Origin: Verrucomicrobiia bacterium | GTDB lineage: Bacteria > Verrucomicrobiota > Verrucomicrobiia > Limisphaerales > UBA9464 | Length of the DNA: 47,631 nucleotides | Reading direction: 5' to 3' | Assembly (NCBI GenBank): GCA_019634635.1 | Contig: JAHCBB010000036.1 | Location: 1-47,631 of the forward strand | Shown: piece by piece, positions 16,903-25,174 of the stretch | Numbering within the stretch: the stretch's first letter is position 1 | How the letters are laid out: every line of letters starts with the position of its first letter | Program-made: the position numbers and the translations under genes | The notes under the pieces: generated by a model | Told to the model about the DNA's origin: nothing | Databases searched by the model: none | What the model saw: the letters and a program-made list of their open reading frames with translations, nothing else

Positions 16903-17427
16903 TCAAAACCGGTTCACGGGTCCGGAGGGAATCGGACCGGGGGAAAAAATGGTGTTGGACGGTGGGCTCGGGAGCATTTCCCACGAGGTGACCCGGCCGT
17001 CTCGAAAGACCAGCCGGGCGCTGATGTAATCCCGAAACGCGTAGTCTGTGGTCGTGAACCGGTCGAGGTAGCGGCGCCCATCGGGCCCCGGCACCTCCAC
17101 GTAGGTCCAGCTGATGTACTGGTCGGTGGTGCTGCCTGTGTACAGCCAGAGTGTTTCCTCTCCCGAGGCGTCCCCGCGGCGGAGCGCCTGCGCCGGAGCG
17201 CCCCAGGCGATATAAACAGCGTCCTCGGGCATGCCGACCTGAACCTGGCCTCGATCCACGAGCGCCCGCTGTTCGCCGGGGAGTGCCGCATAGGCGGCGG
17301 GCCGTTCGGCACGCCGCTTCGCAATGTTTCTTGGGTCCGTGGGACTGCTCGCGCAACCCGCCAGACCCACCAGCAAGAACCACACTGCGGAGGACACCTT
17401 GCGAGCGCTTCCCGTTCCAAACTCCAT
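16903..17427 (-). CDS. Lipoprotein with possible SmpA/BamE-like fold
   Basis: Protein of 174 residues with an N-terminal signal peptide ending in lipobox LVGLAGC (cysteine near residue 25). The mature region contains VQVGMPEDAVYIAWGAPAQA, the helix-turn pattern G-M-(x)2-D-(x)2-(x)2-W-G-x-P common to SmpA/OmlA-like lipoproteins, then strands with LWLYTG and ISWTYVEV, and a proline-rich tail. This suggests a BamE-type fold, but it is not clearly BamE itself. It diverges from the DMT-like gene with overlapping promoters. Confidence 0.75.
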   Translation of the reverse strand: MEFGTGSARKVSSAVWFLLVGLAGCASSPTDPRNIAKRRAERPAAYAALPGEQRALVDRGQVQVGMPEDAVYIAWGAPAQALRRGDASGEETLWLYTGSTTDQYISWTYVEVPGPDGRRYLDRFTTTDYAFRDYISARLVFRDGRVTSWEMLPSPPSNTIFSPGPIPSGPVNRF

Positions 17428-17438
17428 GCGACTTCGCC

Positions 17439-17467
17439 AGTGAACGCGACAAACCGGTTGCTGACAA
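17439..17467 (-). promoter_or_regulatory. Putative promoter of the SmpA-like lipoprotein gene
   Basis: On the minus strand: TTGTCA (17467-17462), a 17-base spacer and TTCACT (17444-17439), 12 bases before the ATG at 17427. Its -35 overlaps the -35 of the opposing promoter by two bases. Confidence 0.4.
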
Positions 17468-17485
17468 GGGGCACCACCGTAAGAT
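17458..17485 (+). promoter_or_regulatory. Putative promoter of the DMT-like membrane protein gene
   Basis: TTGCTG (17458-17463), a 16-base spacer and TAAGAT (17480-17485), 11 bases before the ATG at 17496. It is back to back with the minus-strand promoter at 17439-17467. Confidence 0.45.
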
Positions 17486-17495
17486 CGGGGGCCGA

Positions 17496-18059
17496 ATGAA
17501 TCCGACCTCTTCGCCCGCCGTGGGAAACACGTGGTTCTACTACACGCTGATCACCGTGTTTTCGTGGGGGGTGTACGGGATCCTGCTGCACAAGGGTCAG
17601 GTGACGATGAACGACCCGGTGAACGGCCGCTACAAGGCGTTCCTGTTTGTCGGCATCGCCTACTTCCTCACAGCAGTCCTGGCTCCGCTGGTGCTGCTGA
17701 TCGCCCGTGGTGCCGCATTCAGCGGATACACCACGCCCGGCTGGTCCTGGTCCCTGCTGGCTGGAATCCTCGGAGCCATCGGCGCCTTTGGCACGCTGCT
17801 GGCTTTCGGCGCCCGGGGCACCCCGGCCGTGGTGATGTCCATCGTCTTCGCCGGTGCGCCGGTGGTCAACGCGCTGGTCTCCCTATGGTTGTACCGGCAT
17901 GACATTGACTTCGCCCGCGTGAACCCTGCGTTCTACCTCGGCATCGTGCTCGCCGTGGTGGGCGGTGGCCTGGTGATGAAGTACAAGCCCAATCCGATCC
18001 CAATGAAGCCGGCGGCCAGCCAGCCGGCGGTACCCGCCTCCACGACGGTCCGGGCCTGA
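17496..18059 (+). CDS. Half-size EamA/DMT-like membrane protein
   Basis: Inner-membrane protein of 187 residues with five likely membrane segments. AGILGAIGAFGTLLAFGARG followed by VVMSIVFAGAPVVNALVSLW is the EamA-type helix pair, and the final segment near LGIVLAVVGGGLVM matches the end of a DMT domain. Full-length EamA transporters have two such domains (about 300 residues); here there is only one, so it would act as a dimer, like SMR-size members. The frame is open well upstream, but the ATG at 17496 fits both the hydrophobic start and the proposed promoter. Substrate unknown. Confidence 0.78.
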   Translation: MNPTSSPAVGNTWFYYTLITVFSWGVYGILLHKGQVTMNDPVNGRYKAFLFVGIAYFLTAVLAPLVLLIARGAAFSGYTTPGWSWSLLAGILGAIGAFGTLLAFGARGTPAVVMSIVFAGAPVVNALVSLWLYRHDIDFARVNPAFYLGIVLAVVGGGLVMKYKPNPIPMKPAASQPAVPASTTVRA

Positions 18060-18084
18060 GCGTTGCGACGCGCCCGCCTGAATC

Positions 18085-19314
18085 ATGCGCATCGAGACGG
18101 CGCTCTCCGGTCTCCCGCAGCTTTGGGAGGCGGCGCTCTGCAGCCCGTTTCACCGCGACCGCCTCCTCAATGCCGGCCTCGGAACGCCTCCGACGGAATG
18201 GTCCGATTTCCAGACCCGGGTCCCGTTCACGACCAAGGGCGAGCTGGTTGCCGAGCAGACGGCGCATCCGCCCTACGGACGGTTCCTCACCGGGCCGTTG
18301 AATCGTTACACGCGCTGCCACCAGACCAGCGGCACGGCCGGCAGCCCTCTGCGATGGCTCGACACCCCGGAATCCTGGGACGCCATGGTCGCCGACTGGA
18401 ACACGGTGCTCCGATTTGCCGGGGTGGGTCCCGGGGATCGGGCCTTGTTTGCCTTCAGTTTCGGCCCCTTCCTCGGGTTTTGGCTGGCCTTCGAAGCGGC
18501 CCAACGCGTCGGAGCGCTTTGTTTTGCCGGAGGCGGCATGAGCAGCGCAGTCCGGTTGCGGCTCCTGCTGGAGAACGGGTGCACGGTCCTCTGCTGCACA
18601 CCGACCTACGGGCTTCATCTGCCCGCCGTTGCTGCGGCCGAAGGGCTCGACCTCTCGCGTGGACGGATCCGCACGTTGATCGTTGCCGGCGAGCCCGGCG
18701 GAAGCCTGCCTGCCGTCCGCAACCGCCTCTCCTCCGCGTGGCACGGGGCCCGGGTCTTCGATCACCACGGAATGACGGAAACCGGGCCGGTGACCCACGA
18801 GGATCCCGACGCTCCGGGAACTCTCAATGTGTTCGAAGGCAGCTTTCTTGTAGAAGTCATTGATCCGGCAGCCGGAACGCCCTGCCGTGCGGGGGACATC
18901 GGGGAACTGGTGCTGACAACTCTCCGTCGCCTCGGATCCCCCCTGATCCGCTACCGGACCGGCGATCTCGTCCGTTGCGACCCGGAACCCGATGGCCGCA
19001 TTCGTCGCCTTCCCGGGGGAATCCTGAGTCGCCTCGATGACATGGTGATTGTCCGGGGCGTCAACGTCTTCCCGAGTGCTGTCGAAGAAATCGTACGTAG
19101 CGCGCCGGAAGTCGCGGAGTACCGGGTCACACTTGATTCCCGGAGCCCGATGGTGGAGCTCCACCTCGAAGTCGAGGCTCCGGCGTCGGTTGCCGAAGAG
19201 CTGGCACGCCGATTCCAGAACGCATTGTCATTGCGGGTTCCAGTGCGAAGTGTCGCTCCGGGGTCCCTGCCCCGGTTCGATCTCAAGGCCCGTCGCTGGC
19301 GGCGCGTGAAGTAG
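18085..19314 (+). CDS. PaaK-like AMP-forming acid:CoA ligase
   Basis: Adenylate-forming enzyme of 409 residues of the phenylacetate-CoA ligase type. Visible are the phosphate loop TSGTAGSP (81-88), the acyl/adenine-binding motif HHGMTETG (about 228-235), the Y-R-T-G-D-L-V motif (about 290-300) and a small C-terminal domain starting after ILSRLDDMVIVRGVNVFP. It is 26 bases downstream of the DMT-like gene on the same strand. The length matches PaaK-like proteins rather than long-chain fatty acyl-CoA ligases. Specificity cannot be read; an aromatic or other small acid is likely. No other phenylacetate pathway gene is nearby. Confidence 0.85.
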   Translation: MRIETALSGLPQLWEAALCSPFHRDRLLNAGLGTPPTEWSDFQTRVPFTTKGELVAEQTAHPPYGRFLTGPLNRYTRCHQTSGTAGSPLRWLDTPESWDAMVADWNTVLRFAGVGPGDRALFAFSFGPFLGFWLAFEAAQRVGALCFAGGGMSSAVRLRLLLENGCTVLCCTPTYGLHLPAVAAAEGLDLSRGRIRTLIVAGEPGGSLPAVRNRLSSAWHGARVFDHHGMTETGPVTHEDPDAPGTLNVFEGSFLVEVIDPAAGTPCRAGDIGELVLTTLRRLGSPLIRYRTGDLVRCDPEPDGRIRRLPGGILSRLDDMVIVRGVNVFPSAVEEIVRSAPEVAEYRVTLDSRSPMVELHLEVEAPASVAEELARRFQNALSLRVPVRSVAPGSLPRFDLKARRWRRVK

Positions 19315-19340
19315 ACGGCCAGGCCGGTGCCCGGCGCGGG

Positions 19341-19655
19341 TCAGTCTCCGCCAAGCTCGATCCACACCTGGCCGTCCCGGACTTCCACCCGGTGACAGTT
19401 CACCGGGAGCTCCGGACGTGTATCGCAGGCGCCCGTGGCGACATCGAATCCCCAACCATGCAGCGGACAATGGAGCGTCCGACCTTGGAGGAATCCGGCG
19501 CCCAGCGGCCCCCCCCGGTGCGGGCAACGGTCGGCCACGGCGAAAAATTCCCCGTCCACGTTCGCAAGGGCAACGCGGTGTCCGCGAACCTCAACTGTCC
19601 GAACCTGTCCCGGAGGCAACGACTCGGTGTCGGCTGCAGCAAACATGGAATTCAT
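19341..19655 (-). CDS. Rieske [2Fe-2S] ferredoxin-like protein
   Basis: Small soluble electron carrier of 104 residues. The Rieske cluster ligands are C44 and H46 (RCPHRGG) and C63 and H66 (HCPLHGW), with the usual spacing. It lacks the disulfide cysteines and anchor of cytochrome bc1 Rieske proteins, so it resembles NirD or dioxygenase-type ferredoxins. The ATG at 19655 has GGAAG about nine bases upstream. The open frame extends to 20039, but that part is the complement of the TPR gene. It lies 32 bases after the TPR gene and may be its operon partner; the redox partner is not apparent. Confidence 0.88.
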   Translation of the reverse strand: MNSMFAAADTESLPPGQVRTVEVRGHRVALANVDGEFFAVADRCPHRGGPLGAGFLQGRTLHCPLHGWGFDVATGACDTRPELPVNCHRVEVRDGQVWIELGGD

Positions 19656-19687
19656 GGGTGTTCTTCCGGCGCCTGACCCGGGGCCCA

Positions 19688-20173
19688 TCAACCGTCGGGG
19701 GCGGGATTCGACGAAGCCGCTCCGGGGACCTGTTTCTTCTTCCAGGGTTGACTGGGAAACTTTTCGGGCATTTTGAAGGGCTTCGGCTTCGGCTGTGCCA
19801 TCTGAAGCTCGTTTTCCCCCTCCTTCGCCGCATCGGCACGCCCGGCCGGCGGAGTCAAATCCTGCTTCCAGGAGGCAATTCGTGCCTGCAGGCCGTGGTG
19901 TTCGGCGGTCGCCTTGTCGCCCGACTTCATGTAGAAGAGCGACAGGTTGGTATGCACCAACTGCTCGTGCGGACGCAGCGTCTCGGCCTTGTGCCCCTCG
20001 GCGATGGCTGTGGCGAAATCGCCAAGGCGGTAGTGGCACATGGCGACCGCCAGCTGTGCGTCGAAATGCCGGGGATCAGCGGCGAGGACACCCCGCAGCT
20101 TGCCAAGGGCCGCCTCAAAGTCGCCGGTCGAGTAATCGAACATCGCATCATCGTAAATCGCCTGCGCATCCAT
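19688..20173 (-). CDS. Tetratricopeptide-repeat protein
   Basis: Cytoplasmic protein of 161 residues with about three TPR units in the first 105 residues (for example YDDAMFDYSTGDFEAALGKL, then ...VAMCHYRLGDFATAIAEG, then HTNLSLFYMKSGDKATAEHH), followed by a low-complexity tail rich in Lys, Pro and Gln. No signal peptide. Such proteins are interaction scaffolds. It is followed directly by the Rieske gene. Confidence 0.82.
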   Translation of the reverse strand: MDAQAIYDDAMFDYSTGDFEAALGKLRGVLAADPRHFDAQLAVAMCHYRLGDFATAIAEGHKAETLRPHEQLVHTNLSLFYMKSGDKATAEHHGLQARIASWKQDLTPPAGRADAAKEGENELQMAQPKPKPFKMPEKFPSQPWKKKQVPGAASSNPAPDG

Positions 20174-20182
20174 CGGTGAGGG

Positions 20183-20210
20183 ACTCTAGGCGGCAGGGAC
20201 TGGAATGGAA
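20183..20210 (-). promoter_or_regulatory. Putative promoter of the TPR-Rieske pair
   Basis: On the minus strand a TAGAGT -10 (20188-20183) lies ten bases before the ATG at 20173, with a weak -35-like CTTCCA about 17 bases further upstream. It shares the TAGNNT form and would give an almost leaderless transcript. Confidence 0.35.
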
Positions 20211-20267
20211 GGCCGTTGCCGTCCCGGCTGAACCAGGGCGTCCGTATACCGACGGCGCTGGGCGCCA

Positions 20268-21002
20268 CTACGGCCGGCGGCTCCCCAATGTGTCCACCAA
20301 AACTCGTGCCAGAGCATCCGCCGCCGTGCGGAGGGTCCGGTGGAACTTCATCAATCGAGGAATGGACGCCGGCGACCTTGCCAGGCGCCACGTCAGCCGC
20401 AGGAGATCCAGCCGCTGATCCGCAGTCATCAGTGCGTTGAAGTCCAGCGGCAGGGTGTCTGATGCGGCGTCCGAGATCACACGGAGCGTCGTTGCAGATA
20501 GTCCGCGGCGACCGGCAAGCTTCCGCAGCGTGGAGGACTCCATCTCCACCGCATCCGCCCCGGAACCCGCCCACAGGTGCGCCTTGTCTTCCGGCGTCAC
20601 CGCCACGCGGCTCACCTCGACAAACCGGCCCGGCCGGGCGCCCGCGCCAGCCAGTTGCCGACCCATCGGATGCGACGGATCAACGTCGAACACGACATCC
20701 CCGCATTGAAGCGACGGATTCAGGCCCCCGGCGAATCCCGCAGTCACCAATGCGGAGAACCGGCAAGGCGCCCCCAGGACCGCGTCCCCGACCCGCCCGG
20801 CATTTGCCGCACCCATCCCCGTGACATGGACCTCGACGCCGTCCAACTCCCACGCCGCCAGTCCGGGCCCGCGGAACGACCGGACCCTTGTGCCGACCCG
20901 GTGCATCCAGCGCCGGACAAACGGGCGCGCCTCCTCCGGAACGGCGAAGAACAGGATCACCGGCAGCCGGGCGGTGTCCTGCAGTTCAGGCGTCAATTCC
21001 AC
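20268..21002 (-). CDS. Nucleoside phosphorylase superfamily protein
   Basis: Protein of 244 residues of the PNP/UDP phosphorylase and MTA/SAH nucleosidase superfamily, which cleaves N-glycosidic bonds. Key motifs are TGMGAANAG (61-69), TAGFAGGL (about 87-94), VEMES (152-156, where the glutamate binds the ribose) and ISDAASD with candidate acid D178. Hopanoid-cluster HpnG proteins belong to the same superfamily, but no other hopanoid gene is present. Its start overlaps the end of the yqgE-like gene by ten bases, so translation is probably coupled. The exact substrate is open. Confidence 0.83.
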   Translation of the reverse strand: MELTPELQDTARLPVILFFAVPEEARPFVRRWMHRVGTRVRSFRGPGLAAWELDGVEVHVTGMGAANAGRVGDAVLGAPCRFSALVTAGFAGGLNPSLQCGDVVFDVDPSHPMGRQLAGAGARPGRFVEVSRVAVTPEDKAHLWAGSGADAVEMESSTLRKLAGRRGLSATTLRVISDAASDTLPLDFNALMTADQRLDLLRLTWRLARSPASIPRLMKFHRTLRTAADALARVLVDTLGSRRP

Positions 21003-21568
21003 GAGAGATCATCCGGCGAATCCGCCAGGAGCCGGCTCTGCCAGTCCCCGCGTCCCTGAAGAATTCGCCTCCACAAATCCCCCGGCGGCGTTCCCAACAC
21101 CAGTTCCAATGTCGCGGGTTCGGTAATCCAGGCCTGGCGCCGCAATTCATCATCCAGCTGCCCCGGGCCCCAACCGGCATACCCGGCAAACACCCGGAGG
21201 GATTTGAGCAAGGACGCCTGCCCGCCGATCGTGATGAGCTCCTGCAGGTCATGCCCGACGGCGAGGGACTCGAGCACCATTTCCGAGGCACCGCCCGGGG
21301 TGGTGTGGAGGTAGCTCAACGCCGCGGGCTGGACCGGCCCCCCGCCGAAGAGCGCCTGGTCGTGGAGCATCTCCGGCAGATCCGCCTCCAGAACGTCGCC
21401 GACCTTGTTGTCGCTGGGACGGTTCAACACGAGGCCAAACGCGCCCTCCGGGGTGTGCTGGCAGACCAGAACCACGGTTCGGTGGAAGCAACTGCCCCGC
21501 AGCTTGCCGCCATCAAGCAGCAGGTTCCCTTTCAGCGACTGGACCGGCTCCGGCATCAACAACGGCAT
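20993..21568 (-). CDS. YqgE/AlgH family protein (UPF0301)
   Basis: Protein of 191 residues or slightly fewer, with the family pattern GNLLLDGGKL near the start, the F-x-R-T-V-V-L-V-C-Q-H region, GAFGLVLNRPS, GGPVQP and RVFAGYAGWGPGQLDDEL. The biochemical role is unclear in all species. The ATG at 21568 is chosen; a TTG at 21595 and an ATG at 21556 are alternatives. It starts the minus-strand run that continues with the nucleoside phosphorylase. It diverges from the 38-residue lipoprotein gene, whose promoter overlaps its 5' end. Confidence 0.9.
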   Translation of the reverse strand: MPLLMPEPVQSLKGNLLLDGGKLRGSCFHRTVVLVCQHTPEGAFGLVLNRPSDNKVGDVLEADLPEMLHDQALFGGGPVQPAALSYLHTTPGGASEMVLESLAVGHDLQELITIGGQASLLKSLRVFAGYAGWGPGQLDDELRRQAWITEPATLELVLGTPPGDLWRRILQGRGDWQSRLLADSPDDLSWN

Positions 21569-21580
21569 GGTGCTGGAAGC

Positions 21581-21608
21581 TTGAGCGGCCGGCAAACCGG
21601 ATTAGCCT
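21581..21608 (+). promoter_or_regulatory. Putative promoter of the 38-residue lipoprotein
   Basis: TTGAGC (21581-21586), a 16-base spacer and TAGCCT (21603-21608), only eight bases before the GTG start at 21616. The transcript would be leaderless or nearly so. Confidence 0.45.
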
Positions 21609-21615
21609 GCCGGCC

Positions 21616-21732
21616 GTGAAGCACCTTCTGCTGATCCTCATCCTCGTCGCTCTTGCCGGTGCGGCGCCGGTCGGATGCAAGTCCGATGGAAGCCGCGAGT
21701 TCATTCCCGGCAGGGGCTGGGTGCCCAACTGA
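21616..21732 (+). CDS. Very small lipoprotein, 38 residues
   Basis: GTG at 21616 to TGA at 21730-21732. The peptide has one lysine, a strongly hydrophobic core (HLLLILILVALAGAAP), lipobox PVGC with the cysteine at residue 21, and a mature tail of 18 residues: CKSDGSREFIPGRGWVPN. Signal peptide plus lipobox in a short frame, and a proposed promoter immediately before it, make it a credible gene. The REFIPG(K/R)GWVP tail resembles tiny lipoproteins I associate with Verrucomicrobiota. It lies 71 bases before the solenoid protein gene. Confidence 0.7.
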   Translation: MKHLLLILILVALAGAAPVGCKSDGSREFIPGRGWVPN

Positions 21733-21803
21733 CCCTGGGGTCTCAACCGGGTGACGGTCGGGAATTCCGGAACGTTTTTCCACAGACGCTGTCCAACCCC
21801 CCC

Positions 21804-24290
21804 GTGAACCCCCGCGCCCTGCTTCCCCTGTTACTCGGTGTTGGAATCGGCCTCGCTGGCGGATGGATGGCTGCGCGTCGCGCGAACCCTGTCCAAGGGG
21901 GTGACCGTCCCGCCCAAGGTGCATCCGCCCTGACACCAGATTCTCAACCGCGCTCACCCGGTACCGCCGCGCGACCAGCGGCTCCCGGCACCGCGGATCT
22001 TGCCGACCGGCTGCGGGCGATCCTCGCACAGCCCGCCAGTCGGCGATGGCGGGGCCTGGGGGAGCTGGTTCTGTCCCTGGATCCCAACGACACCCCCGGG
22101 CACCTCATCACGGCCCGGGCCATCCTTCCCAAGGAGCTGCACCAACAGTTCCGCTGGCAGATCGTGGGACGTTGGGCGGAGGCCGACCCGATGGCCGTGC
22201 TGGAGTGGGGAGAGCGCCTCACCGTCCGTGAGGAACGCGAACTGGCACTCAATGCCGCGGTGACCGAGTGGTCCCGGCGCGATCCTGAAGCGGCGCTTCA
22301 ATGGGTGGAGCGTGTGCCCTCCGCACAGCAACGCCGTCAGCTCAAGCAGGCCGCAGTGAACGGCCTGGCGGAGTCCGATCCGGAACGGGCGCTGGCCCTT
22401 GTCGAATCCCTGCCCGCGGGCGAACGGTCCTGGCTTCGCAACAATGTCATTTCCGGAATGGCCGAACGTGATCCGCAGGCGGCCGCCGAACTGGCGTTGA
22501 AGCACACCCGTTCCCGGCGCTGGGGTGGCTGGGACGCCCCGCTCGGTCCGGTGCTCGCCACGTGGATGCAGAAAGATTCCGAGGCGGCCATCGCCTGGCT
22601 GAAGTCCCAGCCGGAGTCGGTGCTCAAGCGCCGCTCCATGACCGACGCGATGCAAAATGTCACCTGGAACAATCCCGAGGCAGCCGTGCAGGTCCTCAGC
22701 CAGTTGCCCGGCGGACGACGCCGTGATGACGTTCTCTCCCAGTCCCTCAGCCAGCTCGCCCGACGGGACCCGGAGGCGCTGAAGACCTGGATGGCCCAGC
22801 AGACGAATCCCTCAGACCGACTCCTGGGCACGGCGGCCATGGCTGAGGGACTCGCCGAAACGGATCCTGCCGGTGCGGCCTTGCTCCTCAACGCCCTGCC
22901 GGCCGACCCGGCGCGGTCCGGAGCGTTCCGCACGGTCGCTGGCGAATGGGCTGACCGCGATCCCAACGCCGCGGCCGCCTGGGTGCGGACGCTCCCCGAA
23001 GGACCGGGACGCGACCAGGCGCTGGCCGGGGTGCTTTCCACCTGGGGACAGTCGGACCCATTGAGCGCCGCCCAATACGCCCTCGGGCTTCCCAATGGCC
23101 AGGGCAAGAACCAGGCGATTGCCGAGCTGACCCAGCAATGGGCCGGCAAGGATCCCGATGCCGCCATCGCCTGGCTGAAGGAGGTGCCCAATCCGGCAAC
23201 CCGCCGTGACGCCGTCCAAAGCCTGATGCACACCCTCGGGCGCGAAGACCCGGCGGCCGCCGCACGTTTCCTGGACCTCATGCCTCCGGGCCAGAGCCGG
23301 CAGCAGCTGGTGGGTCAGATGGCGGGCAGCTGGGCGGACAATGACATCGAGGGCGCCATTGACTGGGTGAAGAACCTGCCGGAAGGAAGGGAACGCAACG
23401 CCGCACTGGAACGGATGACCTGGTCGTGGGTGGATTCGGACAACAAGGGAGCCGCCGAATTTGCAGCCACCCTGCCGGCCGGGGACGTTCGACAGCGCAT
23501 GCTGACCCAGGCGGCATCCAGTTGGGCCAACCGGGATCCCAAGGAGGCGGCGGACTTCGCTCTGAGTCTGCCTGCGGACAACTCCCGGCAGCAGATGCTG
23601 GAAAGCATCGCCGGGACCTGGGCGACGCGAAACCCGCAGGAGGCGGCCGCATTTGCCGCTGCGCTTCCCGAGGGCCGCGGACGGGACGATGTCGTCAGCC
23701 GCATCGCCGGCTCGTGGGCACGCGCCGATGCCCAGGGCGCCCTTGAATGGGTGGAAATGATGCCGTCAGGGCCCGGGCGCACCACCGCCATGGGCAGCGT
23801 CCTGTCGGCCTGGGCCGCCGAATCCCCCACGGAGGCGGCCCAATACATCGGCGGCCTGCCACCCGGACTGGAACAGGAGCGCGGCACGCGCTCGGTCATC
23901 GCCTCCATGACCACCGCCGACCCCGCCTACACTGCAAACTGGATCAGTCAGTTTCCGGAGGGCTCCCTGCGCGATGACGCGACCCGCACGCTCGTCAATC
24001 AGTGGGCGCGTGAGGATCCGGTCGCAACCGCCACATGGCTGAATACCATTCCGCCCGGCAAGGGTCGCGAAGATGCCGTCTCGTCATTTGCCAATTCCCT
24101 CGCGCCCCACGAACCCGCGACGGCGTGGGAGTGGGCGGGTTCCCTTGGCGACGCGGACCGGCAGCGCGCCGCACTGGAGAATGCCGGCCGTCAATGGCTG
24201 CGGGTGGATGAAGACAACGCCCGAGCGGCCATTGAACTCAGTCCGTTGCCGGACGACGTCAAGGACCGGCTGCTTCGCGGAGGTGGTTGA
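21804..24290 (+). CDS. Exported or membrane-anchored WA..DP helical-repeat protein
   Basis: Protein of 828 residues. A GTG at 21804 gives an N-terminal hydrophobic segment (about residues 5-22, ALLPLLLGVGIGLAGGW) and then a Pro/Ala-rich linker. From about residue 65 to the end run about 22 repeats of 30-34 residues with consensus W-A-x(2)-D-P-x-A-A-x(2)-W-x(3)-L-P-x-G-x(2)-R-x(2)-A, e.g. EWADRDPNAAAAWVRTLP. Each repeat looks like a helix pair, so the whole should be an alpha-solenoid. No catalytic domain is visible, which suggests a periplasmic scaffold. The frame is open back to 21675, but that stretch overlaps the small lipoprotein and lacks family character. Confidence 0.83.
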   Translation: MNPRALLPLLLGVGIGLAGGWMAARRANPVQGGDRPAQGASALTPDSQPRSPGTAARPAAPGTADLADRLRAILAQPASRRWRGLGELVLSLDPNDTPGHLITARAILPKELHQQFRWQIVGRWAEADPMAVLEWGERLTVREERELALNAAVTEWSRRDPEAALQWVERVPSAQQRRQLKQAAVNGLAESDPERALALVESLPAGERSWLRNNVISGMAERDPQAAAELALKHTRSRRWGGWDAPLGPVLATWMQKDSEAAIAWLKSQPESVLKRRSMTDAMQNVTWNNPEAAVQVLSQLPGGRRRDDVLSQSLSQLARRDPEALKTWMAQQTNPSDRLLGTAAMAEGLAETDPAGAALLLNALPADPARSGAFRTVAGEWADRDPNAAAAWVRTLPEGPGRDQALAGVLSTWGQSDPLSAAQYALGLPNGQGKNQAIAELTQQWAGKDPDAAIAWLKEVPNPATRRDAVQSLMHTLGREDPAAAARFLDLMPPGQSRQQLVGQMAGSWADNDIEGAIDWVKNLPEGRERNAALERMTWSWVDSDNKGAAEFAATLPAGDVRQRMLTQAASSWANRDPKEAADFALSLPADNSRQQMLESIAGTWATRNPQEAAAFAAALPEGRGRDDVVSRIAGSWARADAQGALEWVEMMPSGPGRTTAMGSVLSAWAAESPTEAAQYIGGLPPGLEQERGTRSVIASMTTADPAYTANWISQFPEGSLRDDATRTLVNQWAREDPVATATWLNTIPPGKGREDAVSSFANSLAPHEPATAWEWAGSLGDADRQRAALENAGRQWLRVDEDNARAAIELSPLPDDVKDRLLRGGG

Positions 24291-24326
24291 ACCGGCACTC
24301 CACGGGCAGGCCGTAGTCCTCCGGCA

Positions 24327-25121
24327 TCATCCACGCCCTGCGGCTGTCCATCCCAGGCGGTCCGCCAGTTCCCCTGCCAGCACCTCATAGGCGGCCGCCC
24401 CCGCGCTGTACCGGTCGTAGTGGAGGATCGGTTTCCCGAAACTCGGAGCCTCGGCCAGACGCGTCGTCCTTGGGATGGCCGTGTCGAACACGCGCGCACC
24501 AAAATGCTGGCGCACCTCGCCGACGACATTTTGCGACAGCCGTGTTCGCGCATCGAACATGGTCATCACGATGCCAAGGATTTCCAGACGCGGGTTGATG
24601 CCGGACTCCCGGACCTGCTGCAGGATCCGCGTGATCATCGCGATGCCCTCCAGGGCGTAGTACTCGCATTGCAGCGGGACGATCAGTCCGTCGGCCGCTG
24701 CGAAGGCATTCAGCGTGAGCAATCCGAGCGATGGCGGGCAGTCCAGCAGGAGAAGGTCGAATCCCTCTGACTGTCGCAGAGGTTCGAGGGCCCGCCTCAA
24801 GCGGTTCAGATGATCCGCGCCGCGCGCCAGCTCCACTTCGGCGCCGCACAGGTCGAACTCACCGGGAACGAGGGACAGGCCGGGGAAGGCCGTCTCCCGG
24901 ATCCGGTCGGCGATGGTGCCGTCGCCCAGCAACGGCCGGTAAACGCTCCCGCCCTCCGTCTTTTCCAATCCGAGGCCGCTGGTCGCATTGGCCTGTGCAT
25001 CGAGGTCCACCAACAGGATCCGACGTCCCTGGGCGGCGAGACATGCGGCCAGATTGACCGACGTGGTCGTCTTGCCCACGCCGCCCTTCTGATTGGCCAC
25101 CGCGATGACGGGTACGGACAT
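24327..25121 (-). CDS. parA: ParA/Soj-family ATPase
   Basis: Walker-type partition ATPase of 264 residues. The deviant Walker A KGGVGKTTT (about residues 11-19) carries the signature lysine of the MinD/ParA class, and DLDAQANAT and the D-C-P-P-S-L-G-L-L-T motif complete the site. The size matches chromosomal Soj, without the N-terminal helix-turn-helix of plasmid P1-type ParA. The ATG at 25121 begins right before the family start; a TTG at 25154 is possible. It ends the minus-strand housekeeping run. No parB is adjacent within the window. Confidence 0.92.
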   Translation of the reverse strand: MSVPVIAVANQKGGVGKTTTSVNLAACLAAQGRRILLVDLDAQANATSGLGLEKTEGGSVYRPLLGDGTIADRIRETAFPGLSLVPGEFDLCGAEVELARGADHLNRLRRALEPLRQSEGFDLLLLDCPPSLGLLTLNAFAAADGLIVPLQCEYYALEGIAMITRILQQVRESGINPRLEILGIVMTMFDARTRLSQNVVGEVRQHFGARVFDTAIPRTTRLAEAPSFGKPILHYDRYSAGAAAYEVLAGELADRLGWTAAGRG

Positions 25122-25174
25122 CCCTCGGACCGGGGCTTGGGAACCGCGGGCCAACCGGCCGCGAGAGGCCCCGC

